Of a DNA stretch of 47,255 bases, positions 16,697 through 28,063 are shown piece by piece (position 1 is the stretch's first letter; each line of letters starts with the position of its first letter). The position numbers and the translations under genes were made by a program. This DNA is from Actinomycetales bacterium (GTDB taxonomy: Bacteria; Actinomycetota; Actinomycetes; Nanopelagicales; Nanopelagicaceae). The stretch covers positions 1 through 47,255 of the forward strand of contig JAGWYO010000010.1 in NCBI GenBank assembly GCA_018969355.1, written 5' to 3'. Under the pieces are notes generated by a model. That model had not been told where the DNA came from, ran no database searches, and saw only the letters and a list, made by a program, of their open reading frames with translations.

Positions 16697-17230
16697 CTAA
16701 CGTTTATTGAGGATGAGTTGGGCTGCGATAACACCGCCCACTAACCCGCCAAGGTGTGCTTTCCAATCAACTCCTCCAAGTGCAAAACCAATAGCAAAGT
16801 TAATTGCGATAATGACATAGATCGAACGTGTGTCAGCACCAATGCGCTTTCCCACAATTGCTAGAGCGCCAAATAAGCCAAAGATCGCACCTGATGCCCC
16901 CACTGAATAAGAAGTTGGGGATGCAAAGTAGGCAGAGGTGAGAGAGCCGGTAAGAAGAGAGAAGAAAAAGATGATGAGCATTTTGTTCTTACCAAATGCT
17001 TCTTCGATTGGATTGCCTAATACCATGAGGGCATACATATTAAAACCTAAGTGTAATAGCCCGGCATGAACAAGGCAGACGCTAAATAATCGATACCACT
17101 CATTAGTTGCTCTTAAATAATCAAGGTTAGGTAGAACTAAGCGGATTTCAATTGTCGGAATAATCATTTGCAGCAGATATGCACCGCAAATAATTGCGAT
17201 TAAAGAATAAGTAGCTGAGCGCTTAAGCAA
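16697..17230 (-). CDS. Rhomboid-family intramembrane serine protease
   Basis: This 177-aa membrane protein has about six helices. The catalytic Ser lies in [11 protein letters not shown], and the His in [10 protein letters not shown] of the last helix. The HxGxxHLxxNM-type segment appears as [14 protein letters not shown]. The start is TTG at 17230, which overlaps the ppiA stop (TTGCTTAA); no ATG or GTG is available before the first helix. It sits between ppiA and crgA, as in Mycobacterium (Rv0010c position), though here it is co-directional with ppiA. Substrates are unknown. Confidence 0.92.
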   Translation of the reverse strand: MLKRSATYSLIAIICGAYLLQMIIPTIEIRLVLPNLDYLRATNEWYRLFSVCLVHAGLLHLGFNMYALMVLGNPIEEAFGKNKMLIIFFFSLLTGSLTSAYFASPTSYSVGASGAIFGLFGALAIVGKRIGADTRSIYVIIAINFAIGFALGGVDWKAHLGGLVGGVIAAQLILNKR

Positions 17231-17735
17231 CGGTAACGTTGTTAATTGTTATGGGTGTCACTGGCTTATCTTGCGCACCCGTCTTAGTTGTCGCAATAGC
17301 ATCAACTACAGCCTGGCTAGCAGAATCCTTTACCTCTCCAAAGATTGAGTGTTTGCGATTTAACCAAGTAGTGGGTGCAACAGTGATAAAAAACTGTGAA
17401 CCATTTGTCCCTGGGCCTGAGTTGGCCATTGCAAGAATGTATGGGCGATCAAAAACTAGCTCGCCGTGAAACTCATCTGCGAAGCGATAACCAGGTCCAC
17501 CAGTTCCTTGACCAAGTGGATCTCCACCTTGAATCATGAAACCGTCGATGACGCGGTGAAAAATAGTTCCGTCATATAGATTGGAAGTTGTCTTTTTTCC
17601 TGTGCGTGGATCAGTCCACTCTTTTGCACCAGTTGCCAACTCAACAAAGTTTGCAACAGTCTTTGGTGCATGGTTAGGAAATAGCTCGATGACGATGTCA
17701 CCGAGTGAGGTGTGTAGGGTCGCTGTAGTAGTCAT
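17223..17735 (-). CDS. ppiA: Cyclophilin-type peptidyl-prolyl cis-trans isomerase
   Basis: This 170-aa cytoplasmic cyclophilin helps protein folding at proline bonds. It starts with [16 protein letters not shown] and contains the active-site [15 protein letters not shown] segment (catalytic Arg) and NGSQFFIT. No signal peptide or membrane segment is visible. It follows the tRNA-Ala gene closely on the same strand and overlaps the downstream rhomboid gene. Location after gyrA and the Ile/Ala tRNAs is the conserved actinobacterial position of ppiA. Confidence 0.95.
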   Translation of the reverse strand: MTTTATLHTSLGDIVIELFPNHAPKTVANFVELATGAKEWTDPRTGKKTTSNLYDGTIFHRVIDGFMIQGGDPLGQGTGGPGYRFADEFHGELVFDRPYILAMANSGPGTNGSQFFITVAPTTWLNRKHSIFGEVKDSASQAVVDAIATTKTGAQDKPVTPITINNVTVA

Positions 17736-17739
17736 AACG

Positions 17740-17812
17740 TGGAGACCAGGGGAATCGAACCCCTAACCCCCGCCTTGCAAAGGCGGTGCTCTACCAATTG
17801 AGCTAGGTCCCC
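17740..17812 (-). tRNA. tRNA-Ala (anticodon UGC), CCA not encoded
   Basis: Minus-strand acceptor arms GGGGACC and GGTCTCC include the G3-U70 wobble that marks alanine tRNAs. Anticodon loop TTTGCAA gives UGC. D-arm AGCTCAATTGGTAGAGC and T-arm GGGTTCGATTCCC are standard. Discriminator A is followed by CGT, so CCA must be added after transcription. Confidence 0.97.
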
Positions 17813-17826
17813 GTGTGAGAGCGGGG

Positions 17827-17901
17827 TGGGCCTAGATGGACTTGAACCATCGACCTCTTCCTTATCAGGGAAGCGCTCTAACCAGGCTGAGCTATAGGCC
17901 C
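17827..17901 (-). tRNA. tRNA-Ile (anticodon GAU), CCA not encoded
   Basis: Minus-strand acceptor arms GGGCCTA and TAGGCCC pair fully. The anticodon stem CTTCC/GGAAG encloses CTGATAA, giving anticodon GAU. The discriminator is A, followed by CCC, so CCA is not encoded. It lies 14 bp upstream of tRNA-Ala, as in other Actinobacteria downstream of gyrA. Confidence 0.97.
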
Positions 17902-18001
17902 GCAACAAAGATGTATCTCGATTGCAGAAGCGCAAGGTTACCTTGAACTTCCCTAACTCCCAAAATGGGGGTTGGCCTCTTTACTCAGAGTGCGAACCAT
18001 A

Positions 18002-20496
18002 CTAACTTTTCAAAGAAATCTCATCTTCACTGTTTTTGGTCACCGAGACCAATGCCACGCCTTCATCCAGGTTCACAAGGCGCACACCCATGGAATCACG
18101 CCCAGTGTGTCGAACCTGCGCCGCTGGCGTGCGCATCACTGTTCCAGCAGATGTAATTGCAAGGACTTCATCCTCATCTTGAAGAACAAGTGCACTGACT
18201 AATGATCCTCTAGAACTCTCATCGATCTTGGCAGCTTTAATTCCAATTCCACCGCGGCCCTGTAAACGATATTCCTCAAGAGGAGTCTTCTTGCCATAAC
18301 CGGCATCAGTTGCTGTAAAAACAAATGAGTTTGCAGCAAGTCCTGAGTTCACTCTGGCCATTGTCAGTAGAGAATCGCTTGCGCGAAACTTCATTCCAAT
18401 AACACCACTAGTTGATCGGCCCATTGGTCGAAGTGATTCATCATCTGCGGTAAATCGCAGTGACATTGCCTTAGTTGAAACAAGTAAGAGTTCATCGCCG
18501 TTATTAACAAGTGATGCGCCAACTACTTCATCTCCTGGTTTTAATGAGATTGCAATCAAACCACCAGTTCGAGGTGAATCAAATTCAGTAAGAGGGGTTT
18601 TCTTAATTAATCCCTTTTTAGTTGCGAGAACCAAGAATGGGGAAATTGTGTAGTCTTTGAGTGAGAGAACTTCAGCGATTTTCTCATCGGGTTTAAATGC
18701 CATTAAGTTGGCAACATGTTGTCCGCGAGCATCGCGTCCTGCATCGGGTAGCTCGTGCACCTTTGTACGGTATACGCGTCCTTGGTTTGTAAAGAACAAC
18801 AACCAATCATGAGTGGATGCAACAAAGAAATGATCAACAACATCATCTTCCTTAAGTGCTGCTCCTTTAACGCCACGACCACCACGACGCTGTGAACGAT
18901 AGAGATCTGCCATGGTGCGCTTTGAATAGCCACCTCTTGTGATTGTTACCACCACATCTTGATCTGGAATTAAATCTTCAGCGCTGAAGTCGCCTTCGCT
19001 GGCCACAATCTGCGTGCGGCGCTCATCGCCATATTTTGCAATTAAATCAGTGAGCTCTGTTTTAACGATATCGCGTTGCTTTTCAGGGCTTAGAAGAATC
19101 GCATTTAACTCAACAATCTCAGCCATTAAAGCCTCATATTCATCATTAATTTTCTGGCGCTCAAGAGCTGCAATTCGGCGCAGTTGCATATCCAAAATAG
19201 CGTTAGCCTGAATTTCATCAACATCTAGAAGTTTCATTAAACCTGTGCGAGCTTCTTCCGGTGTTGTCGATGCTCGAATCAATGCAATAACAGCATCAAG
19301 GGCATCGAGGGCTTTGAGATAGCCCTGCAAAATATGTGCGCGCTTTTCTTTTTCAGTTAAACGGAACTTAGTTCGGCGAACAATTACTTCAATCTGGTGA
19401 TCGATGTAGTAACGGATGAACTCATCTAGGCGCAAAGTGCGCGGTACTCCATCAACGAGTGCCAACATGTTGGCGCCAAAAGTATCTTGTAGTTGTGTGT
19501 GCTTATAGAGGTTATTGAGAACAACCTTTGGGATCGCACTTGATTGTAAAACAATAACTAATCTCTGGCCTAAGCGCTCATTGCCTTCATCGCGCACATC
19601 GGCAATTCCTTTGATCTTTCCGTCTTTAACAAGTTCAGCAATCTTCAACGCTAAATTATCTGGGTTTACTTGATAAGGAAGTTCACTAATTACTAAACAT
19701 GTGCGCTTATTAATCTCTTCTACTTGCACCACTGCGCGCATAGTGATTGATCCACGACCTGTGCGATAAGCATCTTCAATACCACTACGACCAACAATTA
19801 ATCCCTTTGTAGGAAAATCTGGGCCTTTAACAATAGTTAAGAATTTAGCTAGAAGTTCTTCTTGCTTCATCTCTGGATTTTCTAGCGCATAAATAACTGC
19901 TTCACCGATTTCACGAAGATTATGTGGTGGAATATTTGTAGCCATCCCAACAGCAATACCGGCGCTACCGTTAACTAGAAGGTTAGGCAGTCGAGAAGGT
20001 AAAACTGTTGGCTCCTGTGAGCGTCCATCGTAATTGGGAACAAAATCAACGGTCTCTTCATCGATATCGCGCATCATCTCCATTGCTAGAGATGACAAGC
20101 GGGCCTCGGTATAACGCATAGCTGCGGCTGGGTCATTGCCTGGAGAGCCAAAGTTTCCATTTCCATCGATGAGTAAATAACGCAATGACCAGTGTTGGGC
20201 AAGACGAACTACAGAGTCATAAATCGCTCCATCACCATGCGGATGGTAATTACCCATAACATCCCCGACGATACGAGAAGATTTGTAGTAACCCTTATCT
20301 GGTCGATATCCCGCGTCATACATCGCATATAGCACGCGGCGGTGAACTGGTTTTAGGCCATCGCGAATATCGGGCAGTGCGCGACCGACAATAACTGACA
20401 TGGCGTAGTCAAGATAGGAGCGCGCCATTTCCACTTGAAGATCAACGGTTTCAACTTTGTCGAAAGATTCGAGGTTGTTTGGGTTCAATTCATCCA

Positions 20497-20497
<1 letters not shown>
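18002..20497 (-). CDS. gyrA: DNA gyrase subunit A
   Basis: This 831-aa subunit breaks and rejoins DNA during negative supercoiling. Catalytic Tyr129 lies in [11 protein letters not shown]. The GyrA box QRRGGRG (about 540) in the C-terminal wrapping domain marks true gyrase rather than topoisomerase IV. The quinolone-determining region reads HGDGAIYD, with Gly90-Ala91-Asp94; Mycobacterium has Ala90-Ser91-Asp94 and E. coli Ser83-Ala84-Asp87. The ATG at 20497 shares a base with the gyrB stop (TAATG). It is followed by a 100-bp spacer and the Ile and Ala tRNAs. Confidence 0.98.
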
Positions 20498-22533
<2,036 letters not shown>

Positions 22534-22633
22534 CTAGTGGGTAGATGAGGATTGAAATAGCCACAATAAGCCTTAGATGTGGGTATAGCCGAACTTTGAG
22601 CCTGCGGGTGAGGGTGCCTAGTGGGTTTAGGCC

Positions 22634-23092
22634 TTATCCATAGGTATCTCGAGCCCCTCGGGCGTTGCGAATAGTTCGGAGCCCTTTTTTCCAACTGGGG
22701 CCCTGGGGAGCTATAAATCGCAGCTTTTGAATCGTGGCACCTGATGGATCATTTTGAATTGTGGCCAACAAATTATCTGCAACCAATGTGAGTTGTGTTG
22801 CCCACGCAGTTGATGATGTTTGAATCGTTAATACTGAATCCATAATAGAAATTGGTGTTGCATGCTGCGCAATTTCTGCGCCAACAATAGTTGCCCATGT
22901 AATAAACAAGTTTCCTTCAGCTAAACCGCTATTCCATTCGCGTTCTTGAATCATGTTGTTGAGTAATTCACCGATTAATTCCGGGTCGCCAACTTGTCCA
23001 ACGGTTTTTGTTGGCGCAACTTTGTTAGGTTTTCTAGTCACACCAGTTTTAAATGTCTTAAAAAGATCAAGAGCTAAATCGCGCTTTGTCAT
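22634..23092 (-). CDS. dciA: DciA (DUF721) replicative helicase loader
   Basis: This 152-aa DUF721 protein sits in the conserved slot between recF and gyrB. DciA proteins help load the DnaB helicase in bacteria lacking DnaC/DnaI. The N-terminal 40 residues are basic and probably disordered. The conserved core (about 55-130) contains WATIVGAEIAQHATP and STAWATQLTLVADNLL, both typical of the family. The ATG shares one base with the recF stop (TAATG). Assignment as helicase loader is from family knowledge and position. Confidence 0.9.
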   Translation of the reverse strand: MTKRDLALDLFKTFKTGVTRKPNKVAPTKTVGQVGDPELIGELLNNMIQEREWNSGLAEGNLFITWATIVGAEIAQHATPISIMDSVLTIQTSSTAWATQLTLVADNLLATIQNDPSGATIQKLRFIAPQGPSWKKGLRTIRNARGARDTYG

Positions 23093-24186
23093 TAACTCTT
23101 TCCTTTCTTAACTATTCCGGGTGTTACATAAAACTTTTGGGTTAACAACTTCGCTGGTACATCACTTTCAACGGCTGCTGTAATAATAGTTTGCTCCGCT
23201 AGTTGAGTAGCAGAGATTAACTGTTTACGGCGGAATGTATCTAGTTCAGCAAAAACATCATCCAAGATAAGAATGGGTTCTGAACCTTCACTCTTTAAAA
23301 GATTAAACGACCCAATACGCAATGAAATCGCCATCGACCAAGATTCGCCGTGGCTGGCATAACCTTTTGCAGGAAAATCACCAATGTGTAAGTGGAGGTC
23401 GTCTCGATGGGGACCGATTAAAGAAACCCCGCGTTCAATCTCTTGATAAGCAACTTCTTCTAATCTCTTTGTTAACACCTCAATATTGTTCTCAAAACTA
23501 TTGGAGGCACCTTCACTGCCGCATTTATATGAAATAGAGGCTGGTTTAACTTCATTTAAGTTTGCATAGTTTTTGGCAACCCAAGGATTTAAAGCCTCAA
23601 CAAGGGCGATTCTCTCTGCGGTTAGCTGTGCGCCAAACTTAATTAACTGTTCGTTCCAAGGTAGTAGCGCACTGGCAGAAGAGCGTGTTTTCAATAAGGT
23701 ATTGCGTTGTTTCACTACCCGTTCATAATCAGCAATAACCCCAGCCATTCGGGGGGTGCGAGTAATAAGCAGGCGATCAAGGAAATCGCGTCGCCCCCCT
23801 GGCTCTGAGCGCACTAGATCTAAATCTTCGGGAGAGAAGTAAACAACTTGACATGCACCTAAAATCTCACGCTGGCTTCTTGTTGGGTTGCCATTAATTC
23901 TTGCCCGATTAGCTTTATTAGCGTTAATCTCAAGATCGATATTTAATATTCGATTATCGCGTTCAATTTCAGTTCTAATGATTGCCTGTTGTGCACCCAG
24001 TGAAATAAGTGGAAGGTTATTGGCAACACGGTGGGATGAGAGAAAAGCTAAATAGATTAAAGACTCTGCGATATTTGTTTTACCGGAGCCGTTATCGCCG
24101 ATAAATGTGGTAACCCCAGGTTCAAACTCTATCTCCAATGAGGGATAGGAGCGAAAGTTGGTCAACGCCAACTTATTAATACGCAT
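23092..24186 (-). CDS. recF: DNA replication and repair protein RecF
   Basis: This 364-aa SMC-like ATPase assists RecA loading at gaps. The Walker A motif GDNGSGKTNIAESL lies at about residues 31-44, the DFLDRLL segment in the middle, and the Walker B/D-loop LILDDVFAELD near residue 310. The ATG at 24186 has no Shine-Dalgarno but is preceded at 6 nt by TAGGTT (24193-24198), so a leaderless transcript from within the 16-nt dnaN-recF gap is possible besides read-through from dnaN. Confidence 0.96.
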   Translation of the reverse strand: MRINKLALTNFRSYPSLEIEFEPGVTTFIGDNGSGKTNIAESLIYLAFLSSHRVANNLPLISLGAQQAIIRTEIERDNRILNIDLEINANKANRARINGNPTRSQREILGACQVVYFSPEDLDLVRSEPGGRRDFLDRLLITRTPRMAGVIADYERVVKQRNTLLKTRSSASALLPWNEQLIKFGAQLTAERIALVEALNPWVAKNYANLNEVKPASISYKCGSEGASNSFENNIEVLTKRLEEVAYQEIERGVSLIGPHRDDLHLHIGDFPAKGYASHGESWSMAISLRIGSFNLLKSEGSEPILILDDVFAELDTFRRKQLISATQLAEQTIITAAVESDVPAKLLTQKFYVTPGIVKKGKS

Positions 24187-24192
24187 GAATGA

Positions 24193-24198
24193 AACCTA
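24193..24198 (-). promoter_or_regulatory. TAnnnT -10 box for possible leaderless recF transcript
   Basis: On the minus strand TAGGTT is followed by 6 nt and the recF ATG. The box lies between the dnaN stop and recF start. Confidence 0.4.
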
Positions 24199-24202
24199 TA
24201 AA

Positions 24203-25333
24203 TTATGAGGCATAGCGCATTGGCATTAATAAGTAACGATAGTTCTCGACAAGTGCGCCGTCTTTATCACTTTTACCCATTAAAATCGCTGGCTTGTTAG
24301 GACCTGTAAATGAGATCTGCACAAACTTTGTTCCAACAGCGGTTAAACCATCAGCAAGGAAAACTGGGTTGAAGGCGATGGAGATTGGTTCACCAGTTGA
24401 CAAGATTTCGATCGCCTCTGTCGCTTGTGCTTCTTCACCAGCTCCTGCTTCAAGAGAGAGTGTGTTGTTATTAAAATCAAGACGAAGTGGGACGGTTTTA
24501 TCTGTCACAAGTGCAACGCGGCGCACAGAATCTAGAAGTGTTGCAACCTCAATGAGGGCAGTAGAAGTAACTTCTTGAGGAAGTAAGTGGCGGTATGGAG
24601 GGAAAGTTCCATCCAGCATACGAGATGTCATAGTCTTACCATCACCAGCAAATCCGGCGAGGCGATCATTGCTAGATGAAGGCGCAAAAGAGAGTGAAAC
24701 TGTTTTCGTTCCTGTTAAAGATTTCGCCGCATCTGCAATGGTGCGGGCGCGCAGCAGCGCGCTCGTTGAAACATTGGGAGTTGTTGGATCCCATTGAATT
24801 TCGCGCACAGCTAAGCGATATCTATCAGTTGCGGCCAAAGTTACTGTTTCCTCATTAATTTCAACGTGAACACCCGTCAGGGTTGGTAATGAATCATCGC
24901 GCCCTGCTGCAATTGCTACTTGTGACACCGCGGTTGCAAAAACATCACTAGCTAAAGTTCCTGTTGTATCCGGTAGCTCTGGAAGGTTGGGATACTCATC
25001 GACTGAGAGTGTTGGTAATGTAAATTTTGCACTACCGCTTGTTACTAAAACACGGGATCCATCTAGTGTAAAAGTAATGGGTTTATTAGGAAGAGAGCGG
25101 GAAATTTCAGCGAGAAGTTTTCCAGAAACTAATACTTTTCCGGGCTCTTTTACCTCTGCTAGAAAATGAGATTTACTAGCTGTCTCTAAATCAGAAGCAG
25201 ATAGATACACCTGATCACCTGTTGCATCTATAACTATTCCTAGGAGCTCTGTTTTGATTGGCCTTATTGAAAGGGAGCGGGAAACCCAATTAACACCATC
25301 AACTAAGACTGACTGCTCGACAATAAATTTCAT
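24203..25333 (-). CDS. dnaN: DNA polymerase III beta subunit (sliding clamp)
   Basis: This 376-aa clamp has the three repeated DNA-clamp domains (about 1-125, 130-250, 255-376) and ends with the typical VENYRYLLMPMR segment. The open frame begins with TTG 25345; ATG 25333 gives the usual MKFIVEQSVLVDGVNWV start and has a G-rich stretch (GGGGCAGGG) just upstream. It is the first gene of the dnaN-recF-dciA run leaving the origin. The 14-bp AT palindrome at 25375-25388 in its upstream region could contribute a -10 element. Confidence 0.97.
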   Translation of the reverse strand: MKFIVEQSVLVDGVNWVSRSLSIRPIKTELLGIVIDATGDQVYLSASDLETASKSHFLAEVKEPGKVLVSGKLLAEISRSLPNKPITFTLDGSRVLVTSGSAKFTLPTLSVDEYPNLPELPDTTGTLASDVFATAVSQVAIAAGRDDSLPTLTGVHVEINEETVTLAATDRYRLAVREIQWDPTTPNVSTSALLRARTIADAAKSLTGTKTVSLSFAPSSSNDRLAGFAGDGKTMTSRMLDGTFPPYRHLLPQEVTSTALIEVATLLDSVRRVALVTDKTVPLRLDFNNNTLSLEAGAGEEAQATEAIEILSTGEPISIAFNPVFLADGLTAVGTKFVQISFTGPNKPAILMGKSDKDGALVENYRYLLMPMRYAS

Positions 25334-25649
25334 ACCCTGCCCCAATTCAATGAAAGGTTCGTTTCACATCTAGATTTATATATATAAAGGTAGTCGTAGT
25401 AACCAGGCAGCTTTAGTGTGGATAGAGAAGAAAAGCCCAGTTCAACGCGGTGTTTCAACATCCAGAACCTGTGAATAAGGCGGGAAAAGGTGTGCACAAA
25501 TAACATATTTACACCCTTCCCCTTCCTACTCTTCATAGCAACAATGTGGCCTATCCACATAAAAGCCAGAGATCTCCACAGTTGTCCACAACTTATCCCC
25601 AACTGGGGGTAAAGAGTGTCAAAGCGGACATTTCACACTTTTGGTGCGC
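25334..25649. other. oriC: oriC region between dnaN and dnaA
   Basis: This is the only gap over 300 bp in the window. It contains DnaA boxes of both orientations: TGTGGATAG (25417-25425), TGTGAATAA (25470-25478, exact TTATNCACA on the other strand), TGTGCACAA (25491-25499), CTATCCACA (25551-25559) and TTGTCCACA (25582-25590). Weaker versions lie at 25572-25580 and 25593-25601. The AT palindrome TTTATATATATAAA (25375-25388) is a candidate unwinding element next to dnaN. Genes on both sides point away from the dnaA region, as expected at an origin. The dnaN-dnaA interval is the origin location in other Actinobacteria. Confidence 0.85.
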
Positions 25650-27047
25650 CTACCTCGCGTGTTGCTTAATTCTGGTGGTGAGTTCGTTGACCTGGTTATA
25701 GATCGAACGACGCTCAGCCATCAGCTGACGGATTTTGCGGTCGGCATGCATAACCGTGGTGTGATCACGCCCGCCGAATGTTTGACCGATTTTTGGGAGC
25801 GAGAGTTCGGTTAGCTCGCGGCAGAGATACATCGCAATTTGGCGGGCGTTTACTAATACCCGAGAGCGAGATGTTCCGCATAGATCATCGATAGTAAGCG
25901 AGAAATAAGCAGCGGTCTGAGCCATGATTGTGGCGCCAGTGATTTCTGGATTGTTCTCATTAGGAATTAAATCTTTTAAAACAATTTCAGCAAGTGATAG
26001 ATCAACACTTTGACGATTTAAAGATGCGAAAGCTGTAACACGAATGAGTGCGCCTTCAAGTTCGCGAATATTAGTTGAAATCTTGCTAGCGATGTATTCC
26101 AAAACATCATCAGGCGCATTTAATTTATCTTGCGCGGCTTTTTTGCGAAGAATCGCAATACGTGTCTCTAACTCAGGAGGTTGAATATCTGTAATTAAAC
26201 CCCACTCAAAACGAGAACGTAGGCGATCTTCCAAGGTTGTTAACTGCTTGGGTGGTCGATCACTAGAGATAACAATCTGCTTATTAGCGTTATACAAAGT
26301 GTTGAAAGTATGGAAGAACTCTTCTTGAGTTCGCTCTTTATTTTCTAAAAATTGAATATCATCAACAAGCAAAACATCTAGATCGCGATAGCGGCGCTGG
26401 AAAGCTGTGGCTTTATCATCACGAATGGAGTTAATAAAATCATTAGTGAACTCTTCTGATGAAACATAGCGAACGCGAACGCTGCCATAGAGCTCTTTTG
26501 CATAGGCACCAATAGCGTGTAATAAGTGGGTTTTTCCAAGGCCTGACTCACCATAAATAAACAGCGGGTTGTATGCCTTAGCTGGTGCCTCAGCAACTGC
26601 CACGGCTGCGGCATGTGCAAAACGATTGGATGCACCAATAACAAAAGTCTCAAAGATGTAGCGAGAGTTAAGTTGTGAAACTTCGGCGCTTTTTGATGGA
26701 GTTTCTTCTCGGCCCGTTCCAACCTTGGGTGCTACAAATTCAATATCAACTTCTGGGGTTTGTGGTTCGGCAGATTCCAAGGTTTCATCAACGGTCACAG
26801 CAATACTGGCCTTGTCACCCAGTTCGCGAGTTAAAACATCGCAGACAACTGTGCGCAGGCGGCTCTCTAAAACATCTTTTGCAAAAAGATTAGGGGTTGC
26901 CACCAAGAGCGTTGTTTGATCGTTGTTATGGAGAAGACCTAACGGTTGCGTGAGTTGTAAAAACGCTCGATGTTGAGGCGCATCAACGGCAACTTCTTCA
27001 ATAACGCGATCCCAGAGAAGCGTTAACTCAATCTCTTTAACGGCCAT
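25650..27047 (-). CDS. dnaA: Chromosomal replication initiator protein DnaA
   Basis: This 465-aa AAA+ initiator binds DnaA boxes and opens the origin. Domain I (about 1-85) is followed by a short linker (about 90-135), much shorter than the long domain II of Streptomyces. Domain III has Walker [10 protein letters not shown] (about 165-173) and Walker [13 protein letters not shown]. Domain IV ends with the signature [15 protein letters not shown] that reads the box. ATG 27047 is preceded by a GAGAGGGG Shine-Dalgarno. DnaA boxes occur on both sides, implying autoregulation. Confidence 0.98.
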   Translation of the reverse strand: MAVKEIELTLLWDRVIEEVAVDAPQHRAFLQLTQPLGLLHNNDQTTLLVATPNLFAKDVLESRLRTVVCDVLTRELGDKASIAVTVDETLESAEPQTPEVDIEFVAPKVGTGREETPSKSAEVSQLNSRYIFETFVIGASNRFAHAAAVAVAEAPAKAYNPLFIYGESGLGKTHLLHAIGAYAKELYGSVRVRYVSSEEFTNDFINSIRDDKATAFQRRYRDLDVLLVDDIQFLENKERTQEEFFHTFNTLYNANKQIVISSDRPPKQLTTLEDRLRSRFEWGLITDIQPPELETRIAILRKKAAQDKLNAPDDVLEYIASKISTNIRELEGALIRVTAFASLNRQSVDLSLAEIVLKDLIPNENNPEITGATIMAQTAAYFSLTIDDLCGTSRSRVLVNARQIAMYLCRELTELSLPKIGQTFGGRDHTTVMHADRKIRQLMAERRSIYNQVNELTTRIKQHAR

Positions 27048-27062
27048 TGCCGCCCCTCTCTG

Positions 27063-27249
27063 ATATCCACAAGGTTATCCACAGCCTGTGGTCTAAACCC
27101 CAGGTTGAGCCCTTATATGCCCCCCAAAAGCTATAAAGCTGTGGAGGAGGGCGTAAAAGTAGAGCGGATTGGGAAAAAAAGCAACTGGTTATCCACAGAA
27201 TGAGGCTGTGGGGGTGAGTCCAGATCTGAGTTTGACCGGCTTATCCCCA
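27063..27249. promoter_or_regulatory. DnaA boxes in the dnaA-rpmH divergent promoter region
   Basis: Two exact TTATCCACA boxes (27075-27083 and 27189-27197) and weaker ones, ATATCCACA (27063-27071) and TTATCCCCA (27241-27249), lie between dnaA and rpmH. All share one orientation. They may autoregulate dnaA or form part of a bipartite origin. A TATA-rich stretch (27130-27138) on the dnaA side could hold its -10 element. Apart from this the 276-bp region shows no coding potential. Confidence 0.75.
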
Positions 27250-27323
27250 GACCTCTACCGTTACCTCCTCGCTTCCCCCGTATTTCTGGCCCGCACAAAA
27301 GTATAAGTATTGAGGAGTTTGAC

Positions 27324-27461
27324 ATGACAAAGCGCACCTTCCAACCCAATTCACGCCGCCGCGCCAAAAAGCATGGTTTCCGCGCCCGTATGGCCACGCG
27401 AGCAGGCCGCGCTGTTCTGGCAGCTCGCCGTGCAAAAGGCCGCGCGCGCCTTTCTGCCTAA
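27324..27461 (+). CDS. rpmH: 50S ribosomal protein L34
   Basis: This 45-aa highly basic protein ([19 protein letters not shown]...) is L34 of the large ribosomal subunit. ATG 27324 has a TGAGGAG Shine-Dalgarno at 6-nt spacing. It opens the plus-strand run rpmH-rnpA-yidD-yidC leaving the origin. It is too short for ordinary ORF length cut-offs. Confidence 0.97.
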   Translation: MTKRTFQPNSRRRAKKHGFRARMATRAGRAVLAARRAKGRARLSA

Positions 27462-27482
27462 GGACTCTGTAGGAAAACTCTT

Positions 27483-27836
27483 GTGCTTGCTAAAAGCGCA
27501 CGTTTGACTGAGAGCGGGGATTTTGCCCGCGCAACAAAAAGTGGAATCCGTTACTCATCTACCAACTTTGTCGGCTACCTGTATGTAACCCAACTCAATC
27601 AACCTGCCCGCGCTGGATTAATTCTAAGTAAAACTATTGGCAGTTCAGTGGCTCGACACCGCCTGGCGCGAAAAATCCGCCACTGTATCTTTGATAACTA
27701 CGCATCACTTCCAAACGGATCCCTGTTAGTTATTCGCGGACTCAACAATTCAATAGAGGCCGATTGCAAGTCAGAGATTGCAACTGTTCTTGCACATCTC
27801 ATTCGCAAAACTAAAGAGTGCGCGGTCACGCAATGA
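27483..27836 (+). CDS. rnpA: Ribonuclease P protein component
   Basis: This 117-aa basic protein assists the RNase P RNA in maturing tRNA 5' ends. The family motif appears as SKTIGSSVARHRLARKIRH at about residues 48-67. The start is GTG at 27483, with AGGA 8 nt upstream. It follows rpmH by 21 nt, and its TGA overlaps the yidD ATG (ATGA). Confidence 0.95.
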   Translation: MLAKSARLTESGDFARATKSGIRYSSTNFVGYLYVTQLNQPARAGLILSKTIGSSVARHRLARKIRHCIFDNYASLPNGSLLVIRGLNNSIEADCKSEIATVLAHLIRKTKECAVTQ

Positions 27837-28060
27837 GAACTCTCCTGACTGCACCTATCAAGTTTTATCAACAATGGATCTCCCCGTCACTTGCACCTCG
27901 ATGTAAGTACTACCCATCATGTTCATCTTATGCGGTTACCGCAATTGAAACGTATGGATTAAAAGGAGTTGCAATGAGCGCTTGGCGTTTAGTGCGCTGT
28001 AACCCGTGGTCACATGGCGGCGTGGATTATGTTGTTTCACAAGAGAAAGCTGGAGTGTAA
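27833..28060 (+). CDS. yidD: Membrane protein insertion efficiency factor YidD
   Basis: This 75-aa protein has an amphipathic N-terminus (TLLTAPIKFYQQWISPSL) and the invariant RCKYYPSCSSYAV motif, followed by LVRCNPWSHGGVDYV, all diagnostic of YidD. The ATG at 27833 overlaps the rnpA stop; the frame is open 15 nt further upstream but without support. It assists YidC-dependent insertion, and yidC follows 3 nt after its stop. Confidence 0.95.
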   Translation: MRTLLTAPIKFYQQWISPSLAPRCKYYPSCSSYAVTAIETYGLKGVAMSAWRLVRCNPWSHGGVDYVVSQEKAGV

Positions 28061-28063
28061 TCT

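Noticed and set aside
17954-17978. Hairpin of CCC/GGG runs after gyrA as a terminator
   Set aside because: Only about 8 bp with one mismatch in gyrA-sense RNA and no U-tract; better paired in the antisense direction, so not called.
25330-25602. 90-aa open frame across the dnaN-dnaA gap
   Set aside because: It covers the DnaA boxes and AT palindrome, has no ribosome binding site or recognisable composition, and overlaps the dnaN start.
27131-27435. Two minus-strand open frames opposite rpmH
   Set aside because: They are reverse-strand shadows of the Arg-rich rpmH gene and of its promoter region.
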